Below, piece after piece: positions 52,142-61,547 of a DNA stretch of 64,000 nt. This DNA is from Elainella saxicola E1 (GTDB lineage Bacteria; Cyanobacteriota; Cyanobacteriia; Elainellales; Elainellaceae), in the NCBI GenBank assembly GCA_002796835.1, contig LUGL01000067.1:1-64000 (forward strand), given 5' to 3'. Under the pieces are notes generated by a model that ran no database searches, was not told the DNA's origin, and saw only the letters and a list, made by a program, of their open reading frames with translations. The position numbers were made by a program, and so were the translations under genes. Within the stretch, counting starts at the first letter, position 1. Each line of letters starts with the position of its first letter.

Positions 52142-52921
52142 ATGGCTGAACCGCTGATTGAGTTAAGAGGAGTCACGAAGGCTTTTGACGATCGCGTCAT
52201 CCTCGACAAGATTGATCTGACGATTTATCGAGGAGAATCGCTGGCAATTATTGGCCCTTCTGGGACTGGAAAATCAACAACGCTGCGAGTGATGTCAGGC
52301 TTAGAAGCACCCGATGCCGGTGAAGTTTACATTCAAGGCCAGCGCCGGGAAGGGTTAGTTGAGGACAGTAAAGATCCGATCGGCATCACGATGGTGTTCC
52401 AGAACACGGCCCTTTTCGACTCGTTGACCGTGGATGAAAATATTGGGTTTTCACTCTATCAACACTCGCGATTACCCCGCCGCAAAGTGCGGGAGTTGGT
52501 GGAACAAAAACTAGAGATGGTGGGTCTACCAGGAATTGCTGACCTCTATCCAGCAGCTTTATCTGGCGGGATGCGTAAACGGGTCAGCTTTGCCCGGGCG
52601 ATTATGGAAAATCCCGAAAATCCAGCCAACAATCCGGAAGTGATTCTCTATGATGAACCCACGGCTGGCCTGGATCCGATCGCATCTACTGTGATTGAAG
52701 ACTTGATTACCAGCTTGAATTGTGAAGGGGGCTGTGGAACCTACGCCATCGTGACTCACCAGGACAGCACCATTCGCCGCACGGCTCAGCGGATTGTTTT
52801 TCTCTATCATGGGAAGGTCCAATGGGAAGGCTCAGTGGAGGAGATTGATACCACAGACCATCCAATGGTGCGACAATTCTTTAGCGGTCAGGTTGAGGGT
52901 CCGATTCAAGTGATCGGATGA
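52142..52921 (+). CDS. MlaF-like ABC ATPase of an MCE lipid transporter
   Basis: A 259-residue single ABC domain (ATG 52142, MAEPLIELRGVTKAFDD; a TTG at 52118 could add eight residues). Walker A IGPSGTGKSTTL, Q-loop MVFQNTALFDSLTV, signature LSGGMRKRVSFARAI, Walker B ILYDEPTAGLDP and switch His in AIVTHQD are all intact. The LSGGMRKRVSFARA form is typical of MlaF/TGD3. It is followed by the MCE protein gene at 52989 in the same direction; the permease partner is probably at 37517. It powers lipid movement between membranes; direction not predictable. Confidence 0.9.
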   Translation: MAEPLIELRGVTKAFDDRVILDKIDLTIYRGESLAIIGPSGTGKSTTLRVMSGLEAPDAGEVYIQGQRREGLVEDSKDPIGITMVFQNTALFDSLTVDENIGFSLYQHSRLPRRKVRELVEQKLEMVGLPGIADLYPAALSGGMRKRVSFARAIMENPENPANNPEVILYDEPTAGLDPIASTVIEDLITSLNCEGGCGTYAIVTHQDSTIRRTAQRIVFLYHGKVQWEGSVEEIDTTDHPMVRQFFSGQVEGPIQVIG

Positions 52922-52988
52922 ACAAAGGCTTTTGGGCCTAGGTTGAAGCTGCAACCTATCAAGCTGCAACTTATTGTGAGAAATTTTC

Positions 52989-54359
52989 ATGCGATCGAGA
53001 ACTGTTCGAGAAGGCTCTGTCGGTCTTGCCATTCTGTTAGGTATCGCAGTATTTGGCGGACTCTTCCTGTGGTTGCGTGGATTCAGTCCCGGCAATCGCG
53101 GTTATCAGATCACGATTCGTTTCCCGAACGTGGAAGGAATGCAAGTGGGTGCTCCAGTGTTATATCGAGGCGTATCAGCGGGCAAAATCTCTGCGATTCG
53201 GGTCAGCGCCAACTATGCTGAAGTCGATGTCAAAATTTCTCCTGCGACGATCATCATGCCAAAAAATGTGGCGATCGAAGCGCGTCAGTCAGGCCTGGTG
53301 GGCGAAACCTTCATTGATATGACACCGAATACTCAGTTACCTGAGGAAGTGGTTGGTAGCGATCCTTTCTCCTCTACCTGTGATGAAGCGGTAATTATTT
53401 GCAACGGGAGCTATCTAGAAGGGACCGCTAGCGTAACGTTCACCGAATTGCTGAGTTCGATGATCAACTTCACGAATACCTTCTCTAGTCCGGAGTTTTT
53501 TGGAGAATTGCGGACCCTCACGCGCAATTTTGCTTCTGCGGCAGAAGGGGTCGATACGCTGGCTGGAGAAGTGACAAATCTATCGCGATCGGTGCGGGGT
53601 GAACTGGGAACGCTGTCAAAATCTGCGACTGCTTCCGCCAATTCGATCGGCTCTGCTGCAAATCAATTCGGCCTGACAGCAGAGGAATTGCGAGCCTTGA
53701 TTGCGACGAATCGAACAGCGCTGGTTGGGACATTGGACAATATTAATCAGACGGTCACAGGAGTGCGAACGATTGTTAACACATTAGCTCCGGTGATTGA
53801 AGAAGGCGATTTTGTGGCGAATCTACAAGACCTCTCAGCTAATGCGGCAGAGGCTTCTGCGAATTTACGCAATCTATCGGGCACGGTTGGTTCCGCAGAA
53901 AATTTAGTGCTGCTCCAACAAACGCTTGATTCTGCCCGCGCCACCTTTCAAAACGCCCAAAAAATTACGGCGGACCTGGACGATCTGACAGGCGATCCCA
54001 CCTTTCGGGAGAATATTCGCCGCTTAGTCAATGGATTGGGGGGGCTTGTTTCGTCCGCTGAGCAGCTACAGCAACAAACTCAGTTAGCACAGGCCCTGGC
54101 TGTTGCCCAAACTTCAGAAAATCAAGCCGTTCCTCAACCCACTGAAGTCCGATCGAAGATTCAGCCTAAAGCAACCTTAAAGCCTGATGAAAAGTCTCCT
54201 GAAACGGTCGGTGAATCCTCCCAGCCGCAGCCAGCAGATGATCCTCTCCCCTTGGACAGTTCCCTAGCAGATGATCCTGAACCACCCCATGCTCAACATC
54301 CTGAGGCCGATCGCAGCGCCGAACCTTTGAAATTGCCCAGCCGCAGTCTACGAGAGTAA
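52989..54359 (+). CDS. MCE-domain (MlaD-like) lipid transport protein
   Basis: A 456-residue protein with one N-terminal membrane anchor (SVGLAILLGIAVFGGLFLWL), one MCE domain (about residues 38-115) with YQITIRFPNVEGMQVGAPVL and YRGVSAGKISAIRV, a long helical region predicted to form a needle or coiled structure (about 150-370), and a Pro-rich tail. This is the TGD2/MlaD layout in cyanobacteria. ATG at 52989. It sits 67 bp after the ATPase gene. The MCE ring is expected to carry lipid through the periplasm. Confidence 0.9.
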   Translation: MRSRTVREGSVGLAILLGIAVFGGLFLWLRGFSPGNRGYQITIRFPNVEGMQVGAPVLYRGVSAGKISAIRVSANYAEVDVKISPATIIMPKNVAIEARQSGLVGETFIDMTPNTQLPEEVVGSDPFSSTCDEAVIICNGSYLEGTASVTFTELLSSMINFTNTFSSPEFFGELRTLTRNFASAAEGVDTLAGEVTNLSRSVRGELGTLSKSATASANSIGSAANQFGLTAEELRALIATNRTALVGTLDNINQTVTGVRTIVNTLAPVIEEGDFVANLQDLSANAAEASANLRNLSGTVGSAENLVLLQQTLDSARATFQNAQKITADLDDLTGDPTFRENIRRLVNGLGGLVSSAEQLQQQTQLAQALAVAQTSENQAVPQPTEVRSKIQPKATLKPDEKSPETVGESSQPQPADDPLPLDSSLADDPEPPHAQHPEADRSAEPLKLPSRSLRE

Positions 54360-54409
54360 CCGTGATTTCTGGTTTTGCCTGGATTGTGCCAGGTCGAGTG
54401 AGATCAGAT

Positions 54410-55108
54410 TCAAACGGCTGCAACAAGCGCCTGTAACAATCCTTGAAATAGCCGCAAACCGTCTGTGTTGCCAAGCGCCGGATCGGCTGCCCGTTCTGGA
54501 TGAGGCATCATGCCGAGCACATTTCCCCGACGATTGCAAATGCCAGCGATGTGATTGACTGAACCGTTGGGATTGTTTTCATCTGCCAGTTGCCCATCGG
54601 TTCCACAATAGCGAAACACGACTTGATGATTGGCTTCTAGCTCTGCCAAAGTGTTGGGTTCAGCATAGTAGCAGCCTTCTCCATGGGCGATCGGTAAGGT
54701 AATCACCTCGCCTGGTTGATAGGTTTGAGTCCAGGGCAAATCTGCTCGCTCCACCCGCAGCGGCACTCGATCGCAAATGAAGTGCAGATCCCGATTCCGC
54801 ATCAGTGCTCCGGGCAACAAGCCAACTTCTGTCAATACCTGAAACCCATTGCAAATACCAATCACAAATTTGCCCTGTTCAGCATGACGAACGGTAGCCT
54901 GCATCGCAGGAGAGAAGCGCGCAATCGCCCCACAACGCAGATAATCTCCGTAGCTGAACCCCCCTGGAACCACGATCACATCTAAATCGGATAGATCACT
55001 TTCCTCATGCCAGACCATGCGAGTGGGCTGTTGCAATAGATCACGAGTCGCCATCGCTGCATCGCGATCGCAGTTGGAACCCGGAAACACAATTACGCCA
55101 AATTTCAT
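54410..55108 (-). CDS. purQ: Phosphoribosylformylglycinamidine synthase, glutaminase subunit PurQ
   Basis: A 232-residue class I glutamine amidotransferase. [18 protein letters not shown] is the standard PurQ N-terminus; the frame runs on to 55132, but ATG 55108 has AGAGG upstream and matches the family. The nucleophile Cys86 is in [12 protein letters not shown], and the catalytic His/Glu pair is in MMPHPERA. It supplies ammonia to PurL for the fourth step of purine synthesis. purS and purL are not in the window. Convergent with the MCE gene, with 50 bp between the stop codons. Confidence 0.95.
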   Translation of the reverse strand: MKFGVIVFPGSNCDRDAAMATRDLLQQPTRMVWHEESDLSDLDVIVVPGGFSYGDYLRCGAIARFSPAMQATVRHAEQGKFVIGICNGFQVLTEVGLLPGALMRNRDLHFICDRVPLRVERADLPWTQTYQPGEVITLPIAHGEGCYYAEPNTLAELEANHQVVFRYCGTDGQLADENNPNGSVNHIAGICNRRGNVLGMMPHPERAADPALGNTDGLRLFQGLLQALVAAV

Positions 55109-55255
55109 TGCAGTGCCTCTGGCAACGCTCATTCCGCTTCCAGAATACCTTGTTTAACCAGGTTTGGTTTACTCAGGTTTGTTGATCATGAGTTCAGGCC
55201 AGATTTAGCTCCAGCTTGAACGCTCCGGCACCTGAATATTCGGGCTGGTGTTGGG

Positions 55256-57235
55256 TTAGCGAGGCATCTGGTCTAAATTGGGACGGACCTTGATCCGGAT
55301 CGTTAAGGCGGTAATGTTGTCATGGCCATTGTATTGATTGGCCAGATCGATGAGTTGGCTCACCCCTTGCTCTAAGTTAGTTTGCTGATCCAGTAAAGGT
55401 TCTAAATGGCTCTGGCAGTAGGTTTCCAGCAAATTGTTGTCAGATAATCCATCTGAGCAAAGCAGCAAAATGCCATCCTCATTCAGTTCCAGAAATTTAA
55501 TGTCAGGGTTGAGGAAATTCTCGTCCCTTGGCCCCAGGGCTTGCGTTAACTGATAGGCATCTGGCCGAGCATAGGCAAGGGTGGGTTCAACTCCCCGCTG
55601 AATTTCGCGTTGACCCACTTCGTGATCGGTTGTGATTTGCTGCAAGCCGCGGCGACGGCTCAGCCGATAGAGCCGACTATCTCCAACATGGGCGACGACC
55701 GCATCGGTGTTGTGAATCAGCAGCAGGACTAAGGTTGTTCCCATGCGACCACTTCCGGCGCTGGCATTCTGTTGGTTTAAGTCATAAAGCACCCGATTGG
55801 CTTCTTGAACGGCCTCGTAGATGGTTTCTTCGGTGGGCAATCGATCGTGCCAATGAGCCGCGAAATAGCGTTGCAGGGTTTCAACAGCGGTAGTGCTGGC
55901 AATTTCGCCGCTCGCATGGCCTCCCATCCCGTCACAAAGAATGTAAAGCCCTTTGGCATTCAGGCTGCGGCCCTGAGGACTATCATTTTTCTTGATTTCT
56001 GTTTGGATACTAAAACAGTCTTCATTGTGATTGCGCTGTCGGCCAATATCGGTTTGCCCCGCATCTTCCAGACTGACTAACCGCATCCCCAAAACGATGG
56101 TGGGGGAATCATCGCTTTCGCTGCCGTCTTCCTGATCCACGATCGTAATTTCACTGCTGTGGGGACCACCCTCTGCTGCTGGTGCCAATGGTTGTGCTGC
56201 TGGGATGCTCGGTTGGTTGATGGCCTGCTGCAAATCTAGCGTAATGTCCGGATCGGGAAATGCAGAGGCCGGATAGGAAAGGTCATCATCATCAGTGGGA
56301 CCATCTGACCTGATAGCAGCATGATCGGATTGCAAAATAGCCGCAATGTCTTCAACGCGCGATCGCAACTGTTCTACTGAATAAACTGTCCCGACATCTA
56401 GCTCGCTACAAAGTTGGGCAATTTCCGCATGTTGCGTTTGTTGAGATTGTTGAAAGAGTTTTTGCCAAAAGCGGCCTAGTTCTGCTAACTCAGCAGGCTG
56501 TTCTGGCAGATCGGCATGAAGTCGTTGTAGACAGAGCAAATAATCTTCGTCAACCCGCACATTATCCAGCTCAAACAAACTGCGACAGCATTGGTAGGGT
56601 GCTAAAGCGGCCCAAAGCTCTGTCATCTCATACAGCCAGTGCAGAATTTGCAGCGGCAGCACGGGTTCCTCCAGCAACACATTAAGCAGGGTCGGCAAGG
56701 GCGATCGGTCCTGTAACAGCAAGATGTTGAATGAGTCTTGTTGCCAAGCATCGTGCAACTTGGGCAGCGGCAACAAAGGAAACTGAGCTGGTAAATCGAG
56801 ATAGGGGCGGGCGATCGCTGGAATTGGGAGTGCAGCCGTGGCTAAACTGCTCGGTTGAAGTGGGAAATGGTCTAGGACGCGAATTTCTGTCTCAGTGGTA
56901 GTAGCCATCTGCTGTGGCAAAGGCTCCAGGAACTGATAGCGCTGCTGCGGATCTAAAAATTTTCCAGTCGGTAGCGGGACCGTTCTGGCCCGCGTGGCTT
57001 GAGCAGGCGACTGAGCGATCGAAGGGAGGGCAGCACTTGCCTCTGCCTGCACCGAAGATAAAATAGCTTTCCAGATTGTTCCAGTCACGGCTCCACATTG
57101 CAAACAATATTCTGCATTTAACGGAACGAGTGTTCCGCAGGTTGGGCATTCCTTTTCAGTAAGAGATGTTCCGCATCCCTGACAGTACTTATGGGTATCT
57201 GGGTTCTCAAACTGACAATGGGAACAAACAAGCAT
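55256..57235 (-). CDS. PP2C-type Ser/Thr phosphatase with N-terminal zinc ribbons
   Basis: A 659-residue protein. The first 50 residues have two zinc-ribbon knuckle pairs (CSHCQFENPDTHKYCQGC, CPTCGTLVPLNAEYCLQC). A middle region of about 330 residues has no recognised fold. The C-terminal PP2C domain (about 385-655) has the metal-binding motifs: GQTDIGRQRNHNEDC, LCDGMGGHASGEIAS, AHVGDSRLYRL, LLCSDGLSDN and NGHDNITALTIRI. It should remove phosphate from Ser/Thr proteins in the cytosol. Zinc-ribbon PP2C proteins in cyanobacteria are often near kinases, but none is linked here. The gene is followed by purQ, 147 bp away. Confidence 0.85.
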   Translation of the reverse strand: MLVCSHCQFENPDTHKYCQGCGTSLTEKECPTCGTLVPLNAEYCLQCGAVTGTIWKAILSSVQAEASAALPSIAQSPAQATRARTVPLPTGKFLDPQQRYQFLEPLPQQMATTTETEIRVLDHFPLQPSSLATAALPIPAIARPYLDLPAQFPLLPLPKLHDAWQQDSFNILLLQDRSPLPTLLNVLLEEPVLPLQILHWLYEMTELWAALAPYQCCRSLFELDNVRVDEDYLLCLQRLHADLPEQPAELAELGRFWQKLFQQSQQTQHAEIAQLCSELDVGTVYSVEQLRSRVEDIAAILQSDHAAIRSDGPTDDDDLSYPASAFPDPDITLDLQQAINQPSIPAAQPLAPAAEGGPHSSEITIVDQEDGSESDDSPTIVLGMRLVSLEDAGQTDIGRQRNHNEDCFSIQTEIKKNDSPQGRSLNAKGLYILCDGMGGHASGEIASTTAVETLQRYFAAHWHDRLPTEETIYEAVQEANRVLYDLNQQNASAGSGRMGTTLVLLLIHNTDAVVAHVGDSRLYRLSRRRGLQQITTDHEVGQREIQRGVEPTLAYARPDAYQLTQALGPRDENFLNPDIKFLELNEDGILLLCSDGLSDNNLLETYCQSHLEPLLDQQTNLEQGVSQLIDLANQYNGHDNITALTIRIKVRPNLDQMPR

Positions 57236-57373
57236 CTGGAAACTCCCTCAACTCCTGCAATAGCCGGAGGCCCTGAATCTTTAGCCCATTTTCTGCTGCA
57301 ATTCAGTTGTGAGCTAAGATTCTGCTTCTTGTACAGGGTACACGATTGTTCTTCGAACCTACCGTTGGTATGA

Positions 57374-57427
57374 CCCCCTCAGAATACCCACAAGCGAGGG
57401 GGAACACGCATCGGCAGTATAGCGTGT
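57374..57427. terminator. Two adjacent hairpins downstream of the Dpp-type permease genes
   Basis: CCCCCTC (57374-57380) pairs with GAGGGGG (57396-57402); AACACGC (57403-57409) pairs with GCGTGTT (57421-57427). They directly abut. Located just past the stop of the dppC-like gene on the minus strand; no U-tract follows, so they may be protective or rho-assisted. Confidence 0.4.
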
Positions 57428-57443
57428 TGCAAGCTGGAGTGGT

Positions 57444-58334
57444 TTAGCGGTTCGCTCTCGGATCCAGACTATCACGCAAGCCATCCCCCAGCAGGTTAAA
57501 TGCCAGGACAATCAGCGTGATCATCAGACCGGGCATGAGAATGGTCCAAGGGGCAGAGAGTGCATAGCCATTGGTAAAAGCATCAGAGAGCATTGTGCCC
57601 AATTCAGGTGTGGGTGGTTTGGCTCCCAACCCCAGGAATCCCAGTCCAGCAGCTTCCAGGGTAGCTGTCCCGATCGATAAAGTTGCCTGAACCACCAGAG
57701 GCGCAAGGCTAGCAGGCAGAATATGCAGAAAGATAATTCGGCCAGGTTTTGCCCCAAACGCTCGCACCGTTTGGATGAAGCCCTGCTCCCGCAAAGAAAG
57801 CACCATACTGCGCGTCAGGCGAATGAAGATGGGAATCTGCACTACTCCGACCGCCAGCATCACGCTCCTTAGACCGGCTCCCATGACTGTGGCAACGGCG
57901 ATCGCCAACAAAATTGAAGGAAAGGCCAGCAGGATGTCAGTCAGCCAGCTAATCACCGTTTCCCACCAGCCGCGAAAATAGCCTGCCACCAATCCCAGCA
58001 AGGTGCCGATGATCAGGCCCAACCCGACTGAAACCAAACTGATGAGCAACGAAATGCGGATGCCATACCACACCAGGCTGAGCATATCGCGTCCTAGCCC
58101 ATCAGTGCCTAACCAGTGCTCCCAGCTCGGTGGACTGAGTCGAGCCGCAAAATCTCTGGCTGTGGCAGGGTCAAACGGACGCAGAATCGGAGCTAGAATG
58201 GCCAGCAGCACGATCACTACCGTTAAAATTAACCCAATGCGCGCGGAGATCGATCGCAGGAATTGCTTTTGCAGTTTTTTGAAAGAGGACTCACGGGCAA
58301 CAGAAAAGGGAGCAACCGGTTCCAACGATTCCAT
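57444..58334 (-). CDS. Dpp/Opp-type ABC permease, DppC-like
   Basis: A 296-residue permease with about six helices. An N-terminal OppC-like segment (LRSISARIGLILTVVIVLLA) precedes the BPD core, whose EAA loop reads VRAFGAKPGRIIFLHILPAS. The motif HWLGTDGLGRDMLSLVWYG is typical of DppC/OppC/GsiD. It is third in an operon with the solute receptor (59372) and DppB-like permease (58350). It forms half of the channel in the plasma membrane. Substrate class: peptides, nickel or related small solutes. Confidence 0.85.
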   Translation of the reverse strand: MESLEPVAPFSVARESSFKKLQKQFLRSISARIGLILTVVIVLLAILAPILRPFDPATARDFAARLSPPSWEHWLGTDGLGRDMLSLVWYGIRISLLISLVSVGLGLIIGTLLGLVAGYFRGWWETVISWLTDILLAFPSILLAIAVATVMGAGLRSVMLAVGVVQIPIFIRLTRSMVLSLREQGFIQTVRAFGAKPGRIIFLHILPASLAPLVVQATLSIGTATLEAAGLGFLGLGAKPPTPELGTMLSDAFTNGYALSAPWTILMPGLMITLIVLAFNLLGDGLRDSLDPRANR

Positions 58335-58349
58335 AGGGCCAAGTGCGCG

Positions 58350-59354
58350 TTATTTGTATTGAATACGGGGATCCAAAAAAGCGTAAGACACATCGACGAG
58401 CAGATTGATTAAGACAAAGACGATCGCCACAAAGACCACGCCTCCTTGCACCACCGGATAATCCCTGGCCAGAATGCCCTCATAAATCCAGGCTCCAATC
58501 CCCGGCCAGGAAAAGATCGTTTCCGTCAGGATTGCCCCGCCTAATAAAGTGCCAAACTGTAACCCGATGATCGTGACCACGGGCAGCAAAGCATTTTTGA
58601 GCGCATGTTTGGAAATGACCCAGCGTTCTAGCAGCCCCTTGGCGCGAGCGGTGCGAATGTAGTCTTGCGACAGCACTTCCAGCATGGCGCTGCGGGTAAT
58701 GCGGGCAATGATCGCTAATGGGATCGTCCCGACCGTGATGGCAGGCAGAAGCAAATGGGCGATCACATCCAGGAAGGCTGGAAAGTTGAGTTGCAGCAGG
58801 GAGTCTAGGATATAAAAACCCGTGATCGGCTGTAGCGAAACTCCTACCCCTAACCGACCGCTCGGCGGTAACCAGCGTAGATGCACCGCAAACAGATACA
58901 CCAGCAGCAGACCCAGCCAATAGACAGGCATGGAAACGCCCAACAACGAGCTGCTCATGGCCAGATTATCAATCCAGCCATTTTTCTTAACGGCGGCCAG
59001 GATGCCAGCAGGAACGCCTAAGATCAGGGCAAACAGCATAGCTGCCACCGACAGCTCAAAGGTTGCAGGCCAGCGCGTCGCCAGTTCCTGCGTGATAGGA
59101 ATGCCGCTGATGATGCTGCGTCCGAGGTCAAACCGAATCAGCTTGCCAAGAAACGACAAATATTGCAGGGGTAATGGGCGGTTTAGACCCAACTGTTCTT
59201 GTAAAGCCGCGATTTGATCAGGGGTGGCTCGCGGCCCTAGCAACACCACGGCAGGATTCCCAGGAATTAACTGCAAGAATAGAAAGACGAGCAGGGAAAT
59301 TCCCAGGAGAACCGGCAGTAAATCGAGTAAACGTCGAGCTATGTATCGCAACAT
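58350..59354 (-). CDS. Dpp/Opp-type ABC permease, DppB-like
   Basis: A 334-residue permease. The N-terminus LRYIARRLLDLLPVLLGISL is typical of DppB/OppB; GNPAVVLLGPRATPDQIAAL and the EAA loop RTARAKGLLERWVISKHALK confirm it. About six helices. It is 15 bp upstream of the DppC-like gene and 17 bp downstream of the receptor gene, so the three are one transcription unit. Forms the other half of the channel. Confidence 0.85.
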   Translation of the reverse strand: MLRYIARRLLDLLPVLLGISLLVFLFLQLIPGNPAVVLLGPRATPDQIAALQEQLGLNRPLPLQYLSFLGKLIRFDLGRSIISGIPITQELATRWPATFELSVAAMLFALILGVPAGILAAVKKNGWIDNLAMSSSLLGVSMPVYWLGLLLVYLFAVHLRWLPPSGRLGVGVSLQPITGFYILDSLLQLNFPAFLDVIAHLLLPAITVGTIPLAIIARITRSAMLEVLSQDYIRTARAKGLLERWVISKHALKNALLPVVTIIGLQFGTLLGGAILTETIFSWPGIGAWIYEGILARDYPVVQGGVVFVAIVFVLINLLVDVSYAFLDPRIQYK

Positions 59355-59371
59355 CTGACTGACTGCTTTTG

Positions 59372-61024
59372 CTACTGCTTTTCGATCGTGGCAAAGGTCT
59401 CATTGGCAAGCGGGCTGGGTACCCAGCCAGAGATATTCGTGCGTTGGGCCAGCAGAGGCTCTGAATGAACGATCGGCACCCGCACTGCTTCATCAAACGC
59501 GATCTTTTCCACCTGGCTATAGAGCGGCGCACGTTTCGTATCATCCGATTCTTGACGCGCCTGGTCTAGCAGCTTGAAAGCCTGGGCATTTTTCCAGTCG
59601 CCGATGTCCTTGGTGCCGCCTGGACCAAAGTGGTAGTAGAGGAAGTTATCTGGATCGCCATAATCGCCAGTCCAGCCCATCATGAAAGCCTGATAACCCG
59701 GTTTCTTGAAGCGATCGTTCAAATAGGCCGCCCAGTCTTTGGTGTTAAGCTTGACGCGAATGCCTACGGCCCCCAGATCTGCGGCAAAGGCTTCTGCGAT
59801 CGGTTTCGGGGTGGGGAAATAAGGCCGAGAAACTGGCATGTACCACATTTCCAGATCAAACCCATCAGGATAGCCAGCATCGGCCAGCATCTTCTTGGCC
59901 TTTTCGGGATTGTATTCGTAATCTGCTTGACTAGAATCTTGATATTGTTTCAGCGATTCTGGCATGAAAAAGCTGTTGCTCGTTGCCAAACCAGACCAGA
60001 AAGAATCGACGATCGCTTTGCGGTTGAGGGACATGGCGATCGCTTGCCGCACTTCTTTTTTCGCCAGCGGTTCATAGCTGGGATTCAAAGCCAAATAGCC
60101 AACATTGAATGGCGGACGCCGCACTTCTTTCAAATTTTGGTCGGACTGGAGTTCCTTCAACTGGTCGGGCGCAATATCCACTGTGAAGTCAATGCTGCCA
60201 GAGCGCAGTTCAGCTAACCGGGCAGAAGGTTCTTTGATAAAGCGGAAGACGACCTTCTCGGTTTTGGGTAATCCAGCCTGCCAGTAATCAGGATTCTTTT
60301 CGAGCAGCAACCGATCGCCCGTGCGCCATTCCACAAATTTATAGGGGCCGGTGCCAACAGCCTGCGATCCAGCAATGCCATAATCCGCGCCTGCTTTCTC
60401 GATCGCCGTTGGACTGGCAATACCAAAATAACCAGAACCGATCGCTGCCGGGAAGGCTGCAAAGGGTTCTTTCAACACAAATTCAATCGTTGAATCATCG
60501 ACGACATTGACCGCTTGCAGGATGGATTCTGCGCTGCCTTTGTAGCCGCCGAACAGCCCTTCCCAAATCGCATAAGTCTTACCAGCATCCCGGAAACCTA
60601 GCTTACTCTTCGGATCCCACCAGCGTTCAACATTCACCTTCACAGCTTCCGCATTAAAGGGAGTGCCATCATGAAACTTGACGCCCTGCCGCAACTTAAA
60701 CGTCCAGGTTCGACCATCTTCCGAGGCAGACCATTCGGTGGCCAGTCCTGGTTCCAATTCCGTTGAACCAGGTTTGTATTCGACTAGGCGATCGTAAATT
60801 TGTTGTTGTACATAGATTGAATTACTGTCTTCCACGTTGCCCGGTTCCAAGTTGGCCGGGTCGCCTCCCGAACCAAAGACCAGCGTACTGGCATCGCCTG
60901 CAGCCGCCGAGCCATTGGTCGTTGGAGCCGTGGATGACTGTGGAGCACAGTTAGAGAGTGTTACGGTGATTGCGGCTGCAAAAATAAATAAAACCGCCTG
61001 CCATCGCTTTAAACGTCGCAGCAT
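59372..61024 (-). CDS. Dpp/Opp-type substrate-binding lipoprotein
   Basis: A 550-residue family 5 solute-binding protein. A lipoprotein signal (RWQAVLFIFAAAITVTLSNC) ends at Cys26; the low-complexity linker is followed by the mature domain with the family signature ATEWSASEDGRTWTFKLRQG, VKFHDGTPFNAEAVK, and FAAFPAAIGSGYFGIASP. It is the first gene of the dppABC-like unit. The binding site is not predictable, but DppA-like proteins usually bind short peptides, glutathione-type compounds or metals. Confidence 0.85.
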   Translation of the reverse strand: MLRRLKRWQAVLFIFAAAITVTLSNCAPQSSTAPTTNGSAAAGDASTLVFGSGGDPANLEPGNVEDSNSIYVQQQIYDRLVEYKPGSTELEPGLATEWSASEDGRTWTFKLRQGVKFHDGTPFNAEAVKVNVERWWDPKSKLGFRDAGKTYAIWEGLFGGYKGSAESILQAVNVVDDSTIEFVLKEPFAAFPAAIGSGYFGIASPTAIEKAGADYGIAGSQAVGTGPYKFVEWRTGDRLLLEKNPDYWQAGLPKTEKVVFRFIKEPSARLAELRSGSIDFTVDIAPDQLKELQSDQNLKEVRRPPFNVGYLALNPSYEPLAKKEVRQAIAMSLNRKAIVDSFWSGLATSNSFFMPESLKQYQDSSQADYEYNPEKAKKMLADAGYPDGFDLEMWYMPVSRPYFPTPKPIAEAFAADLGAVGIRVKLNTKDWAAYLNDRFKKPGYQAFMMGWTGDYGDPDNFLYYHFGPGGTKDIGDWKNAQAFKLLDQARQESDDTKRAPLYSQVEKIAFDEAVRVPIVHSEPLLAQRTNISGWVPSPLANETFATIEKQ

Positions 61025-61547
61025 CTCGAATTCCTATCAGTTCATTTCAAATAAAATCGTCAAGCTAGCGTAAAAGATCATTTTTGTGGTTGCTTCTGCT
61101 AATTCTTAACAGAAACCATCTTTTGTTGCGCAAAAGCCTGATTAAAGATAGTAGCGCCTGATTGAATCTAGTTGAGTCTATCTTTAGAAATAATCCATCT
61201 TTATTAACATTTACTTGACTGAGACTCGATCTAAATCTTGATACTAAAAACGCAAGATTAGATTCGTTATAATCAGTCACAATCAGCACTTGCGCTCGAA
61301 TAAATGGTAGAATGATTGACCTTTGGATGACAATTATTAATGATTCAACTATGTCGAGGAATGGAAGTCAAAGCTGCAAGAAAGAGATTTTTTGTAGCAA
61401 TCTTGGCAGTTTTTGATTTTTAGATTTGCTTAACTTTTTGTTTTTTATTCTTCAATTCTGTAAAAGCGTTAAAAATCTACTCAAACAAGTTTCTATTAAT
61501 AAAACCTAAATTGTTAAAACCGATCGCTAAAACTGATTGTTAAAACA
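61025..61547. other. Divergent promoter region of the Dpp-type transporter
   Basis: A 523-bp AT-rich gap. A perfect TATAAT lies at 61268-61273, without a -35 at the normal distance (TTGATA at 61238 is 24 bp away, too far). I found no GTA-N8-TAC motif and no gene. Confidence 0.4.

Noticed and set aside
57236-57443. tRNA-like sequence near TTCGAACC
   Set aside because: No acceptor, anticodon or D-arm can be drawn around it; the region folds into two simple hairpins instead.
61238-61273. TTGATA and TATAAT as a promoter for the fused ATPase gene
   Set aside because: The 24-bp spacing is too long for a standard promoter; only the -10 element is suggestive.
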